A stretch of DNA of 64,000 bases from the NCBI GenBank assembly GCA_022605955.1, contig JAKCOZ010000003.1, positions 8,193,331-8,257,330 on the forward strand, given 5' to 3'. Of the stretch, positions 1-15,219 are shown piece after piece. The position numbers and the translations under genes are program-made. How positions within the stretch are numbered: position 1 is the first letter of the stretch; the number at the start of each line of letters is the position of its first letter. This stretch comes from Rallus limicola (Eukaryota; Chordata; Aves; Gruiformes; Rallidae). The notes beneath the pieces were generated by a model, which ran no database searches, was not told the origin of the DNA, and saw only the letters and a program-made list of their open reading frames with translations.

Positions 1-3000
1 CTCCTCTAAGCTCTGCTAAAAATTTATTCTGAAGGAGATGCTGTCAAAAGCATTATCTTAATTTCTTTTGCCATCAAAGCAACCTCCAGAAGTCAAACCA
101 ACAAAACAAAAACCTCCTCATCAACGCTCTAGAAAATCAGAGGTATGATTAAATCACTAACACTCTGATTTGATATTTAGATATATTTATGGTCCTGGTG
201 GCCACAAGGCCATGGCAGACTTACTGCCAAGCAGTGATACCATAAAGTCTTTGGAAGAAGGCTTTGCCTTACATACAAGAGTTAAGCCCTGGGGGCTGGT
301 GCATGGTACAGATATGTGGATAGATGAAGACCTGCTGTGCTTGAGGCCTGTGACCTTGCTTTGGTGGACCTGGTTGTTTCACAGTCAATGGAAATTCAAA
401 GTGCTCTGCAACTTCTTAGGAAGCCAAAGACTTTGGGCAAGCAAGTGGATGTGCTGATCTGACTGTGCTGCAGTGGTCACCTTGCCATTCTTCTCAAGGG
501 AAGCAATCAAACAGCAGCAGATATTTCAGTAGCTGGATCAGTGCAAATACTTTTAAATTGCTTGTTTGAAATGATCCTAAGTTAAAAGCAAGTTAAAGGG
601 TATGTATTCAGCTAGGCAGTGCTGATTTCATACAAAAGAAACAAGTAATTTCCTGGTGGAGAAAGCTGAGCAAGTGGTGTGCATTCCAGCCACAAAACTA
701 TAAGTACTGAACCTTACAGTATGCACATTCAGAACATTAAAGACCAAGGTACTATCCTTAACTGACTAAGGTGTTAAGTGCCACAGGAAGCTACAGTTCC
801 CGTTACTTTAATGGGATAGTGCTGAGTGATGACAGGAGAAACCACCCATAAGTGAATCTCATAATGGTTGTTCAGGTAAATGATGATGATCTTACACTGA
901 CTCACTCCTAACACCATGAAAAAAATGCTTTCTTGGATATTTTTCTTCTTTTTTTTTCTTCTTTTTTTTTTTTCTTTTATTTTTCTGTTACTATCTAATT
1001 TCAGCATGGAAAAATGGCAAGATGATTTGAAGGCTTTTTTCTCTCTATCCAATCCTTTATAAGTTCTACCCAGAATTTATTCCAAACTACTACAAGTGTA
1101 CAGGAAGCTAATCATTCTGGTACTAAGGACAGGACAAAGACTTCTAGACTGGATGATACATACAATCAAAGCTCTGGGAAGTTTTTGAGCTAAAACTTCT
1201 TTCCAGCCCTTTTTACCAGTGAGAGCCATATATGCAAATGCTGTTCCCAGATTCAATTTACAGCACTCACAGTTTCTCTAAGTGCTTGAATTTAATTTCA
1301 AAATGTGGTATTGTCTGTTAACATTTAAAATGCTGTGTACAAACATTAGGGCTAGGCAGCAGCTAAATCTCACAGTTACAATTATGCTCAATCCATGTAT
1401 GCTGTATGTACTTACATTTGACATTCATTCAATTGAATCTTGCCAAATGGAGACGAATGAACTTTTTTCTTATAGTCAATGGTGTCATAAAGCCCCTAAG
1501 AGAGGCTTGTGGAGTTCTGGTCTGTTCCCTACACTAATTATGCATTCATGGCACAACATGTACAGGCTTCAAAGGCATATGTGGTGAATCTGTAATAACA
1601 ATTTTATTAAATTTACTAATGCTTGCCACAACCAGCTCTTACTAATGCGAGAGAGCGAGTGGGAGTTCTGCATGCCATGTGCTCATTATTTAATAAGCAG
1701 GTTGAACAGTACACAGACTCTGAATATTAATGAATTTCTAAATATAAAGATCACATTCTTTTGAAATACAACATACAGACACAATAATGCCAAGGATAAA
1801 ACTGCAAAAAATTGCTGAAAGGGATCAGCATGACAGAAAGTGAGACTGTTATAAGCAGAGGTAATTTGCAGTGATGAGAGTGTACCAAAGTACCAGCAGG
1901 AAACAGAAATCAAGAGTGGCTCAGACAGATAAGGAGTTTATGGGATGGAGGAAGGGTAGTGGTGGGAGCCATGGCAATGACATAGATTAGCACTGCATAT
2001 GAAACTCACATAGAGCTGAGAAGTGGTGCATAGCTGCTTCTCTCCTAAATCATATAGAAGGGGGAGTGCGGTACAGTCATTTTGAAATGTCTTGTCATAT
2101 GATACAGCATCCTGAGAAAGGTTGAAATATTCTTTTCATGAAGTATTCTTTTCATAATGCTAAAATGGTGCATTCAGGGTGCAGTGAGACAGGCTTCTCA
2201 TCAAAGGTGAGTACATTCTCATGTAAAAACAAAACAAACACACAAACCCACAAGAAAAGGACCAGTGTTCTTTCAATACGGAAGCTGATTTTCTGAGTTT
2301 GAGCCAGTGAATTATAAGCATTTTTCTGAAGCCAAAGAAGTGTAAAAATTAAATTAAAGTTAGTTAGTCCTGTATAAAAGCAATAAGGGTGGACATGAGT
2401 GGTTTCAGAAGGGTCTTTCTAGAAGAGGAGTTTCACATGTCTTGTCATGAGGAAAGCCAGCCAAACATCTAGGGAGAAGTCAGTTCTGTTAAGAACTCAA
2501 GGGGACTATAGAGATAAGGACTGTTAGTACCTTCATTTGATGTAGAGTATGTTTGTACCTAAAAATGTATAATAAAGAGAGGTACTGGCTCATAATTTTC
2601 CTGTAAAGTTAATTTAGGGAGGACACAGTAGCAGTGAAATCCATGAAACACGGGAAAAGGTGTGATTTATAAAACAAAGCACCAACAAAGAAGTATCTCT
2701 TGCATAACTGTGCTTCAGTTCTGGGTAAGAATGGTCTGAGTTTTGAGATGTCCAGATTGCGTGGAAGCAATCTGTTGCTAAAACCAACAGTTAAGAAATG
2801 CAATGCACTGCTTCCTTAACATGGATTTAAGCAGTAATAGAGAACTGTTACAGTATTGCAGTAGCACAAAGTACAGTATCTGATACTGAAGACATATCCA
2901 TAGCCATTGATCTTCTAAACAACACATCTTCTTTTCTAGAAGATAAGCGTGCATAACCTTAAGTGGAGGAGCAGGGTGTATATTTGCAGGTGATAACAGC

Positions 3001-3549
3001 TTTCACTCTGTTAGCTCTGTGCTGGATGAAGGGCCTGTGATGTCTGTTTTGCTTCTGTTTCTAATTGAGGAGTCAAATGATAATTTTAATTTTGCTGTAA
3101 CAAACCCCCACCAGCTTCAAAGGATTTGTTACATACGTAGAACAAAGATGGATGCAGTTACTTGGCAACCTCCAGCATGCTCATGGCAGCAACAGGGTAT
3201 ACTTTTTACAGTCTCTGAGAAGTGAAGCCCTTTTTGCAGTTGGCCTTTGTGCTCCAACTTGCTCTGGGCCTCTATGTTGTAAAATTATGTCTTTCATAGG
3301 CCTATGTGGCATATTTTTGAAAACAATATCTTTGTCCGTTTTCTTCATGGAAACGCAGTGCCACAGCTCCTTTCTCTTGGCCCAAAGGTATCACTTCTCA
3401 GAAGTCCATCCCAACTGCGATTTTTGAGCCAGTAATTCTCTCTTCAGTGCACACAGACCTTTTACAAGAGCTTTTCAAAGATAGTTAGCTTAACTGTCTG
3501 GTGTAAGAAACACAGATCTCAAATAAAAAAGATGAACACAAATTTGGCT
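1..3549. other. Gene-free flank downstream of LINGO2, part 1
   Basis: AT-rich sequence with only short ORFs (95 codons or fewer) that show no recognisable domain. It includes a T-rich tract near 943-980, whose minus-strand reading gives a lysine-rich spurious ORF. I recognise no repeat family, RNA gene or exon here. It lies beyond the likely LINGO2 polyadenylation region. Confidence 0.6.
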
Positions 3550-3589
3550 TCATAGACTTCTTGGAGTTCCAGTTCCATCAAAATGTAAG

Positions 3590-4880
3590 GATATCAGGGT
3601 GGTCCTGGAATAGGGCTTCCCAGATGTCACCCACTGGAGCCCTGGACACCATCTCTGTAGGCTCCTGCTCATCTGAGAATGGTATGTGCTGTGGAAAAGA
3701 TGGTGATGATTCCATGTGGACATGAGAACTGTGGGCATCTGAGAGATCATCCTGACTGGATGCCAGTAGCTGATGTCTCCATGATGTGCATATTATTGTA
3801 CTCTAAAGTAAATTTCTGCTAGCATTGAGAACCTAATGGGCTGGACAGGGTCCCTGCAGAGAGGCAATCTGGTATCTTACTGTCTCTCTGTATAATGTGT
3901 GTGATGCAGTGCCCAACTTCCTGAATCACGTAGGGTCAGGGAATCAGGTCACATGTCTGGGGACAGGCACCAAGAACTGCCCCAAAGCTCCACCTAGCAT
4001 CAGCCAAATTCTTGTTTGGCTCTCTGGGCCTTAAGCACACACTCAGTGGGAGTCTAGGCACGAATCAGGCTGGGCCAGGCTCTGCTGGTGCCTGGGGATA
4101 AGTGTCAAGTACTGCACACTCAGTTCATTCCTTCAGTCTGTTGCAATGGACCATAACAGTGGTGTTTGCCTTGGAAGTGGTCTGACTGGACCAGCACTTG
4201 TGCCTCTGTACAGTCCTCGGGGTCCTCCTGCAATGCTTCTTTCCACTCCCTCCTCTCATTTTTGTCTTCTGTTCAGTGTTGGTGTTTTACACTAGCTGTG
4301 AAGGAGTTGACTCAGCTGTGCCGAGTCCCATTATGTCAGTCTAGTATCTTCCTCTTGGTTAAGGATTTTGCTCTTAGAAATCACTCTGTAGCTGCCAAAT
4401 AGAGTTGTTCCAAGGCTTGCGTCTGCCTTGAGTGCTCCTTCCTGTTGTCTGTGTCCCCTTATCAGCCCACCCTGCGAGGTGGTTCCTGTGGCTCAAGCCA
4501 GACATTGGAGAGAGATGAGAGAAGAGCAGGTGTCAGTACTTGGACAGAAAGGGCCTGGCTGCCTGCTAAGGACATGTCTATCCCCAAAGCAGAGAAAAGT
4601 TGTTTTCCTACATGGATGTAGATCTGCCTCCTCTTTGGTAATGATGGCCAGCAAAGGAAGAGGTGAACAATGGGGAAAGAACTGTCAGCACATTAGGGAT
4701 CAGTTAAATGCTTCTGGATCAGCAGGTCCTCAGCAGATCTCATCTCCCCACACCTGCCTTGGGAGGCACTGGGATGAACCCTTACACTTGATGGTCCTCA
4801 GACTTAGTGGGGGCATCACATGCTGAACTGACCAGTCAAACACTGGTTGCAAAGCATGAGAAAAGGGCAGGATGGCAGAT
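3590..4880. other. GC-elevated patch of unknown origin
   Basis: By eye this stretch is richer in G and C, and in CTG/CAGG-type words, than the surrounding AT-rich DNA. It contains the longest non-repeat ORF of the flank (4428-4826, plus strand, 132 codons), whose translation has no recognisable motif. The base composition would fit an old LTR, a decayed mobile element or a regulatory element. No terminal repeats or diagnostic motifs were found, so no identity is assigned. Confidence 0.3.
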
Positions 4881-6303
4881 GACACTGGCATGGCAAGTGC
4901 TATTCTAATTGGGGGACATTAGAATATATATGCAGGAAATGTAACTAAATACTAAAGAAACACTTTTTTTTCTTTATAATCTATATCCTCACTGGAAAGC
5001 TGTGTGTGTTTCCAAAACTACATTAGAGGATTGGAATGACAGCCTCAAACTTTTGCCTCAAAAAACATTAAGTTAAAGTGAAAACCATTAAGTGAAGGGC
5101 TTTTATCTTTCTTTTTCTTCTCTTTTTTTTTTTTTTTTTAATGGAAGGTATTTTATTTTTGTTCCTGAACAGATAAAATTCATAACTTTGTTTCTGATAA
5201 AACAATTGAAACATGGAAATCAATTACAACAATGTGCTTTTGAGCTTTTATTCATTTAATAACCGACAATTCGGAAGGACACAGACAATAGGGCTGTAGC
5301 AGAACAGTGTTACAGTTAAAATCGATTTCTATGAAAAACAGTTACAATAGCTGTTGAAAATCAAGGAAGGATTGATCTTTTGATTAGAACAGACTGCATT
5401 TTAAGAAAGTGTAACAAAATGAGGTGGTTCGTAGCTTCCCTTTTTGAACAAGGAAAGAGGAGAATCCTTGTGATAAGACAGGATCTGGAGTGATCATTTT
5501 ATCACACCGAGAGAATAATTTTTTCATCAACCAGTACATCTCTTATCCATCTTTCTGACTTTTAATTCTTATACCATGAAGCCCACAAGATCAAAATGCA
5601 TATGTTTTTCTTTAAAATGCATACTCTCCTCCTGTTTGCAGTGGTTTGGGTTTCTGCTTCTCTGTGTTAAGCCTTACAGGACAAATCGATCTCTCAGATG
5701 TCTTTGTGTGCAGTTCTCTAAGGTGGCATACACATTCCCTTCAGTTCTCATTGACTCAAACACACACCTTCCAGTGTCTTGCATTGATGGTGGTCTTGAA
5801 CAGCAAAATAGACATATGATGGTTAATCTTGTTCCCAAGGACCAGTTGTTAGTTTTAATTGTGCTGGATAGGCCTGCACCTCAGACATAGTTCCCAGTGG
5901 CTGCTGGACATGAGGCAGTAATTGGCCATTAACTATTGAATGTGCTTCACTGACATTCGCAGCAAATTCTTCTGGCTTCAGCACTCAGGAGGAGCTGGGA
6001 ATGGAGCAGTTCCAAGTGTTTGGCTCATGTGTAAGCAAAGCAGTCTTGATTAAAAGATGAAGATCAGTTTGGTCACAATTCAACACGATGGAAAACAGAA
6101 TAAACAAGATATCAGGATGAATCCCCATGATAAATATTAGCAGCAAAAATTTGAGAAGTGGATACTTGTTTGATTTACCTATTGAAGAGTGGGAGAACTT
6201 GTGGGAATGCTAGCTTTCTTTCAAAAAACATTGATTAGAGAGTAGAAAATCGTGGACCTATTTTTGGTATCTTATAGAAGGACCAAATGGAAATATTTTA
6301 GTA

Positions 6304-6337
6304 ATAGTAGTAGTAGTAGTTGTAGTAGTAGTAGTAC
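6304..6337. repeat. (TAG)n microsatellite
   Basis: About eleven tandem TAG units, interrupted once by TTG. A simple trinucleotide repeat. Confidence 0.9.
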
Positions 6338-8122
6338 TCTGAGTGCTTGGCATGACACTTGACAACCTGACAACTAATGTGTGGCTTGCATTAATTTTGG
6401 CACCTCTCATCTATAATCAAAGGCAAAAAGACAAATCTTTATGGATTCTTTAGGAGATGAATCATGTTTTTCAAGCATTGCAAAGCCACTAATTAAATGA
6501 AGCACTGAGAAGTCTTCTAATGGAATATACCACTGAACTGCAACAGTCTAGCTGCTGTGCATCTTTCATGACAATTTTCTTTCATATACTGCCACTGCTT
6601 TGCAAGAGCATCTGTTCTACAGCTGTTGGAAGTGCTGACTACAGGGCATGCCACCGCTGTCACATTAACATCATCTTCTGGATCACTTTGGGCAGTAGGG
6701 TTTGCATTTCTTAAAAAAGGTTTTCTTTGTCTGATGACAATGCCTGTTGCCACATACCAACATACATCGAAAATTATCATTCCTCATGAAGGGATGGCTG
6801 AACCATAAGTCCTTGGCTTTATAATCCTTAGGGAAATGGCAGAATCTCCTTTTTGAAAGGTAACTATTGTTATTGTATTATACAGAGAGTTAGAGGCCCA
6901 GGGGTTTTGATTACAGCTCAGAAATACTGAGTTCTGCTGTATTACTAGCCAACAACTATGACTTTCCCAAGTCAGGCAATCCTCATCTGATATCCTTTAG
7001 CAAAATAGTGACAGCCTGCCAAACTCATGAAAGCTGGTAAAGATTCCATAAGGCCCATTAAAATGCAAGCTTTTATGTAAATCTGAGGGCTGTATTGTCT
7101 CTAACCCTTTTGAGTGGCATGACTGTTTTATATAAAAAACAAGGTATTATCTGCAGTGCATTAGAATTGATGCACTACACAGATACATCAAAGGTTGATA
7201 GCTTTTTAAGACAAGATGTTATTTGGTTTCAGTGATAGTAATATTTTACATAATGGATGCAATCTATTAGTCTTTGTACATACAGCAAAGAGCTCTCATA
7301 GCAAAAGTAATAGATTAAATTTATTATCTTTGTCTTCCTATAATAAAATAAGTGTGCTCTCCATCACTTGTGCTTTTGCGTTATATAAATAACAAAGTTA
7401 TTGGAAAATAGCTCAGAAAAATATAACTTCCACTTAGGGACTGATGAGGTAAATAAGATCTTCCAGCTGGTGATTAGAGCTTTAACTAGCTGAATGTACC
7501 CCTTAGCTATTAATTAATAAACCAGCTCCTACAAACCCATATAATTTCAAAGTTACTTAGACAAGGTGCTAAGTACCAGTGTCATATATTTTTATGCAAG
7601 TTTTAATTTCTTTTCTTTGCTGTCCAATGCTGAATTTTTAAAAATTCTTTTTGTAATATTTTCCCCCTCAGTTACTAGGGTTAAAACGAATTCTTCCAAG
7701 AACAGAGGCAAAGTAAGACTTTCCATGGGAAATCTCCTATATTAGATCAGATCTTCAAGCTTGCTGCCATGTCTGTAGACAGCAAGGTCAGGTCGTTTGC
7801 AATAATTCTGTGTTTCTTAATCCAGTAGTTTCAGAATTATTCATGCTTTCCCATGATGAATTACCCACCTCTCCCCCAGTCCAGATAGTACAGGAGATGA
7901 ATAAAGCCCTTTTTTTATAGCCTGTCATCTACAGGTATATATGGGAAAGTTTTATGGTGCAGAAAATTCACTGTGAGCATTACCCCATGTGAGAATAACT
8001 CAGTCTTTGTGAATTGAGTTAAATAATTGGTAAATAGTGTGATTTCCCATTCCCTACTACCCTTTCCAAATACAAAAATGATAAATCCAGGCATTTCTTA
8101 AAATAAACTTTGCATGCCAAGA

Positions 8123-8138
8123 TTTATTTATTTATTTA
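8123..8138. repeat. (TTTA)n short microsatellite
   Basis: Four tandem TTTA units in an AT-rich context. Confidence 0.8.
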
Positions 8139-11100
8139 AAGGTTATCGTGGTATCCAATATAGGACTAATAGCTGTGAGACAAGTCATCTACAGTGAATC
8201 TGTAAAAGTTTAAATATTCTCAAAAATTTATGAAAGTGATTGTGCTCTAGAAAATTTTGGATGCTTTTTAAAAGCTGTAGTGGTATTTCTCTGTTATCTA
8301 TCTATTTATATATATTACAATTTTTTACTGAAAAAATTAACCCTGGAGAGCACATTTTTTTTACTCTTTAGATCTTGGCTGTAATGTGGATTATTTTAAT
8401 GTGTTTGTCAATGATGTGATGGCATTTTTCTCTACCTCGCTATGATGGAAGAAACTGGTAATTTCTTCTGCTGTAAAAACTGGAAATTACACATTAGATC
8501 CTGTGATATGGGAACAGGTTCCACCTCTTCAGATAGCGTCAGGTAGTCCAAAAAATGTAACATGTGTTTAAAGCTCAAGGTAGAATCTTTCAAGGAAAAC
8601 CCCTCAATGTTAGTGCAGTGGCTCTTTTTTTCATGCCACGCTGAAGGCTGTGCTGCAGCACAGTGAAGACTGTTGAGCAGATTAAAAATTTAAAGGAAAA
8701 CGTAAGAACATGAAAAAAATCAGTTTCTTAGCTTAATCTAAAGTTAAATTTAGCCCACAGATTCATTTCATTTGACATGTTGCTGCAGAGGAGGGTACAG
8801 TGTTGCAAGTCAGCCAAAACCTTTTGGGGGTGCCGAATGCAAATGCAGAAGGATAAGACAGATTTCAGGAGGCACAGGAGAGCTCTGAATTAGCCCCTGT
8901 CTGTCTTTGCTCCCAGCAATCCAGCAGGATTTCCACCTGCTTCCACCATTCCTGAGGTAGCAATAACAACTTCGCTTTCCCCTTTTAGTGAGCAGTACCC
9001 TTGCTTAGAGGATGATGGGTTCATGGTGGATAAATCTTATTTCAGATGGTACCAGATAGCATAAGCAAAATTCTCTCTTGGCAAAAACACCTATCTGTGG
9101 GAGAATGGGAACAGCAATAGTTTAGGTTATGACCTGTGTCCTTTTTCAAAGGTGACGTCTGCCCTAGACTTGGTGGGTCATGGCAAGCCTGAGGGGTTTG
9201 GAATTGCTTTCAGGCTCAATAAAACCTACTTTCCACCACCTCATTTTCCTGGTGCAGTTATAGTGAAATACTTGTGATTTCCTTGGAAACCATGTTTCAG
9301 ATGTTGTTGGTATCGGTTGCCTTCCAAGTGACGCACAGCTTGTAAAATCTATCTTTCTGCTGTGATCTCTGTGGTGCTGGTACATGGCAGGCTTGTTTCT
9401 TCCAACATTAGCCTGATTGGTAATCCCATTAATTACCTGTACACACTATGCAAGTGAAAGTGAGGGAATGGCCTGACTGATACTTTGCATGGAGAATACA
9501 TCCTAAACCACATCTGAATATATGAATATAACCTAGGTTTTCCTCTGTGTCTGAGAGCTCCATGCTATGACGGAGTGAAAGCTATTAGGTGAAAAATACC
9601 TGCTAGAGTCTTCTTTTTCTGGCTGTAAGGATATATATTCTCAATCCAATAGTGGTGGGTCTGTGCTGTGAAGATTCAGCACTAAGGACCTCAGCTCTGG
9701 TGCTGAAAATATTATTTCTTCCACTACCCCTTGCAAAAAAAAAAAAAGTGATCAGCTACAATAGGTGAAGCAATGTAAATTTTCTTCACTTTTCTCAGTA
9801 AATTTTGCCACTCCATGGAATTATTTATTTGGGTTTCATTTTTGTATGATACACATCATGACAAAAGCCCTAAAGTAACTTTTAAAATGACATTCAGGAC
9901 AACTGTCTTGACAAACAAAGCACTTTTTTTTTTTTTCTCCCCCCTTTTTTTCTCCCATTATATTAGCATATTTTGCTCAAACATGAAGCTAACTTATAGA
10001 CAAACCCAACTTGTCATGTGCTTCATGGATCATAACAGCAAGACTGTTGAATTTCCCATCCATACCCATGATCATATATATTAAAATAAATTACAACACA
10101 TTTTTTCTGGTTAACCTTGTCACCTTTTAAAAACAATATACATTTAATACTTGAAGTAAGAAAAGAACAAAACAAATATAACTTTTTTTTGCACACACAA
10201 ACATATACATATGAACTACATGTGCTTGCAAATAGATTTCAGTAAGTGTGATGATATTTTAATATATATGCACTATGGCATTCCCTCCCCAAACTATGAG
10301 AGACTTGCTATCATATGTACTTGCCCAGAAGCCAACTTCCTAGTATATGGCTGTAAGCTCACCAGATAAGGGTTCTCATTTACTTCCTACTTATACAGTG
10401 CCCAGTGTATGAAACCAAAGTGTCATTTGCTTTTAGATATCAAAATGGCAAAAATGAATTCTTTAAGAAGCAATAATATTTTTTTTTTCTGAAAGATGAA
10501 AATATGTGTACAAGTTGACAACAATCTTCACAGCTGTCTTGAAAATTTAACCCGTTGCTCTTGGCTTATGTGTGAGGAGATAATATTGTTGACTTGCAAA
10601 TACCACACATAGAAAATAAGCAGACTTCAAGGTTACAGGTTTTCTTCTTTTTTGGACTTTTTTTTCTTGTCTTCCCAGAACCAACATTTTCATATTCTCC
10701 AGCTCAGTTAGCAGTGCTAAATATTAAAGCAATCCAGAACAGAATGTATGTCACAAGGTGAGAAATAATTAAGATATAAGTTCTGTTTATTTTCGACTAT
10801 AGCCCCCTTAGTAGGAAGCAAAAACCTTAGATTCCGTTATCAAATTTCTAGTGTAACCAAGGAATAACAGAATGGTGTCCAGGGGATTTCTCCTGATTTG
10901 TATTGCCTGACTAGAGTGGAAAATCTGTTTTCAGTCTCTTGCTTCAACATTTCTGCTTCGTGACAATTTTTGTACCAGTTTGAATAATCAAATTATAAGG
11001 TGAAAGTCTGTTCTTTTGTACTCTTCTATGAGCTATTTGAATATGAAGGGTGAAGTATCCTTAAATTTAAGTTGAAATAACAGGGAACATTTTCTTGACT

Positions 11101-14100
11101 ATGCCAGCTCTTTCCTTATGCTGCTGAGGCTATAAATATAGATTTTTATTTCCAGCTGGCCATACATCCAACCACCTGCTTCTAGTAAAAAAAAAAAAAA
11201 AACACCCCCAAAAAAAAAGACTCAGGCTCATTCAACCTCCAGATTGCTTTTGGCATGCAGCTATCTCAGTAGCAAGAACCTTGTGAAAATTGGTTTATTT
11301 TATTTTCAGGAGGAGGTTTGTTCGAGATTGTTTGTCTATTTTTATTTTTGGCTTGAAGAGGGTTTAAGATCCTGCTTTGAGATCTAGATTCCAAAAGCCA
11401 TGTGAAAATGCAGTGAAAAAACCAAATCCAGAGATCTTCATTTGGCATCAGAGTCATTTGAAAGTGAGAAGGGAAGAGGGCAGAGCATAAGAGATAAAGG
11501 AGCATGTATCACCGAACTAACTGTCTGTGATTTTTCTAAATTGCCAAAGGAAATTGAGTTTGTAATTCTTATTACAGGTGATAGGAACAAAAATTCCAAG
11601 TAGCGTATGTAACTTGAAAAGTGTCATTCATTGTTTCAGTGATTCTCCAGCAATCAGGCCCTTTGCCTTTTCTGAAGATGCCCCTTTAACTCCTCTAGGT
11701 GCAATTAACTTTGAAGTTACTTGATGAAAAATTTTTTAGTTTCTCTTAGTTCTTTTTAGCAGGAAATGCAATCACCTAGGTTAGTGAAACGAGGTCAGAA
11801 AGCCTGTACCCAGTGTTTTCCCACATATCTTATGGCAAAACTACAGATTAGCTGCAACAGATCGTGGTTCCTAAGATGCTGCAGCTGCACTGGATATTTC
11901 ATTTGAGAGGACCAGAGTTGCAGTTCAGGGAGGAGGAACAACTTGGCCATGTGCTCCTTTCCCTGTCGCATCATGTCCATCCACATTGTAAGCCAAGAGG
12001 ATGGAACTGGACAGAGCAGTTGTCATGCTAGCCCCAAGTACGCCAGGATCATTCAGGGCAAAAATAAAGACAATTAGCAAACTGGCCATAATAAGCTTCC
12101 CCTTTCTCCCTTTTTGCAATGCTATATTGATGGGGATGGAGGCAGAACAGACAGCGGCTTATCTGCACAAATGTTACCCTCTTTGAAAAAAAATGAGTAA
12201 GGATTGTCTATTTTATTACTGGCTAATGGATCTTTTTTTAACAGGATGAAGGAGGGGATAAGGCAACATAAGTATATGATTCCTTGGTTGTTTTTGCTAG
12301 AAGCTGCTGTTGTCCCCGGGCAGCCAGAAGCTATTTGCTCTTCTGGATTTTTGCTTAGTACTCTGACTTTTTGTATCTAAAAATAATTACTTTCTGGAAA
12401 AGTCCAATTTTTAAAACAGATATCTAGGCATGGTGTGGGAAAGTCTATTTCTACATACCTTTGATGTGATTCAGTGGCAACATGGCCCACATTCCAAAGT
12501 TCCTCTGCACTATTTTTTTCTTCTATCAGAAGGTTTAGATAAGACTTTGCATTAAGTATTAATTCTGACTTCTAACTGTGTCTTACATGCTTCAACTACA
12601 TTATATGGTGTTGAGAGTGTAATGTGGATTTTTCCTAATTTTCTTTATGGTGGTATAACTGTGACCATCATAAGTGATAGAGTACAATGGTGCAAGAAAT
12701 AAGTAAAAAAGTAGAGCTACCATTAATATAAATTAAGGAAACCTTGAATGGCAATGTGAAAATAACATCAATTTAATAATAAAAAAAAAGTTTAGGAAAA
12801 ACCCCTAGTGATATCAGCTTATATCAACACTTCCCTAGGGGCTCAGAATCTCCTGGCTGATTTGAATTGTATATGGAGCTGTTTAACCTGTTGGCACTGG
12901 AGCATGTGTGAATGGTGAAGGAGGGGGGAAGAGATGGTAAAAGCAGTCTCCTAGTCTGCCTCTAACAGCTGATGTTGTGGATGAAGCATTTCTGAGAAAA
13001 ACAATGCCAAGTTGATAAGAAAGGAAGAATGGAAAAGGAAAAGAAAAACAAACCAGCTCAAAACCTAAAAATAAGGCCGAGGTGGGGTGTCATTTAGTCT
13101 TAACCTGTCCTTACATCATTGCAAATTCTTTTCGTAATACATTGCTGCAGCGTCCTCTTTAACACAGTTGTGGGAAGTCTGAGCAGTTGTTCATCCATCC
13201 ATTATCAAAGAGAAGTACTGGTCTGTGGAAGAGGATTCCAGAACATATTTGTGGGAAGTTCAGTGCTGCTCTTAGAGGAATTACTGACAAAGATACTGTG
13301 GTACCTGCTTTCTCAAGCTGCTCTGCTGGTTTTGACAATTTCAGTTTTCTTCTTTTTTACAGAGTTACTGCTACTCCTCAGGGTCATGTTGCACTGACTG
13401 CCAGCATGGGGGGGCAGTCAGGATAAAAATCAGAGGTGTGGGGAAAACCTTAATTTGCTCTTTTCATGGCAGGTATGCGTTGTCTACCTGTTTCTGAATA
13501 TACGATAGGCAAGCCATGTGGGTCAGATGCCTCTTCTTAGCCCAGTCCTTTTTCTCTCCCATGGTAATATAAACTGTGGTATCTCCTTGATATCTAGCAG
13601 AGAGGAGAAGTGATGCATTCAAGAGGGAGAGTAGATATTCAGCTACTCTGTTCTTAAAAGAATTGCTATAAAGGTGCTTATCTAGGTCTGACCCTGACAC
13701 TGTATTCCTTATTCACCCAAAACAGCCACAGTGAGTGCATGTCCCAGAAATACTTATAAAGAAAACTGTGTGGAGCAAGATAAAAGCTCGTCTCTGAGTC
13801 TTGCTGTCCTCACTTCTGCTAAGAGATGCCATATGCCTTGTCAAGTCCACGATGAAATAAGTAGGCTGCAAAAAGTAGAACATTGCTAGAGGCATGGAGC
13901 AAACACTAATTCTTAATAACTGAATACTGACTGAACTCAAAGCGATACACACAATGCTGACAGCTCTGCAAGATGGTGCTCAGCAAGAGCAAGCAGTGAT
14001 TTTCATCACCAGCACACATTTCACATAGGTAACTAAGCACATTACTGCTCAGAAATCCTTGCAGTGCACTAAAAATGCATTCACTTTTTAGAGTCATTCT

Positions 14101-15219
14101 AAGGGAACAGTGGAATTCAGCAATTCATAATTAATCCTAAAAGCACTTTTTTTCCTAGATTTTTTTGATTTTTTGTTTTTTAATTGTGTCATTTAATACA
14201 AAGCGATCATTTGCAACTGCCTAAAATTCAGGAGAATTTTTGCTTCTAACATTTATTTTAACATTTAACATGAAATGACTGCAGGGGCAATAGATTACTA
14301 GTTGAAAAAAAAGACAATTACAAGGGAAAGGCACATGCAAATGTCTTCAATGGGCAGTTCAGAAACACTTTTTTTTTATCCCCATTTGCTTCTTTAACTG
14401 CCCACATTAAGGTACAGTAGAGTTTTGGACTTCAGTGCGGTGGTTATTGTATCAGCAAAAATAATTTCCCTGGTGTTAGAATTTAGTCAGGGGTTATTCC
14501 ATTTTATGAATGTTCTACAAACTGTCATAGAACAAAGGGGATTACTCTCAAGCATCTCCATAAATCTCCAGATATCTAGTTCAGAGCACAAAAAAAATGA
14601 AGCAAGAAAACCCAACTCTAAACTTAAAACCAACTAAAGAGAAGAAAAATCTCACAACCCTTGCATCCCCCTCAGTTTGGCAACCTAAAATGGAGGAACA
14701 ATGCAACCAAAGATCAGCCACTAGGAAGAGATTCTCAAAACTGCCTAACCTCCGGTCCAACAGCTATGTTAGGGGTACACTTGGGGAGCACAGCTGGAGT
14801 TTACAACTTTCGGCACATTTCCCATTTCCCTTGATAGAAGTGGAAGATTGTTATCCTGCTGAGAAAATCTCTGCCAAAGATTGTGGATACTAATTTTAGA
14901 AGCACCTGCATCCCATTATAGGTCAGCCTGACTTTGGTTTCAAAGTGCTGAAATCTTATTTTAAGATTGGACACAGGCTCCTAAATCACATTAATCTGAA
15001 TGTTGTATTTTATAATATTTTCATATTCATTTTGGCTAAACTTACATAGCCATCATTATCCTTACTCCAGGTTATGCCAATCATTTATAAACTGTATCTG
15101 TTATTGATTACTTAGCAACAAGCCTATGGCTCATAACTGCTGGAAAATTTAGAGTATCTTCCCATTGCTGAGAATTTAAAAATAAGAACAGTGGTATGAA
15201 CAACAAAGAATAAAGTTTC

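Noticed and set aside
774..1052. Lysine-rich minus-strand ORF of 92 codons
   Set aside because: Driven by a T-rich tract on the plus strand; no domain.
4428..4826. 132-codon plus-strand ORF
   Set aside because: No recognised domain, no exon or promoter signals; GC-elevated DNA makes chance ORFs longer.
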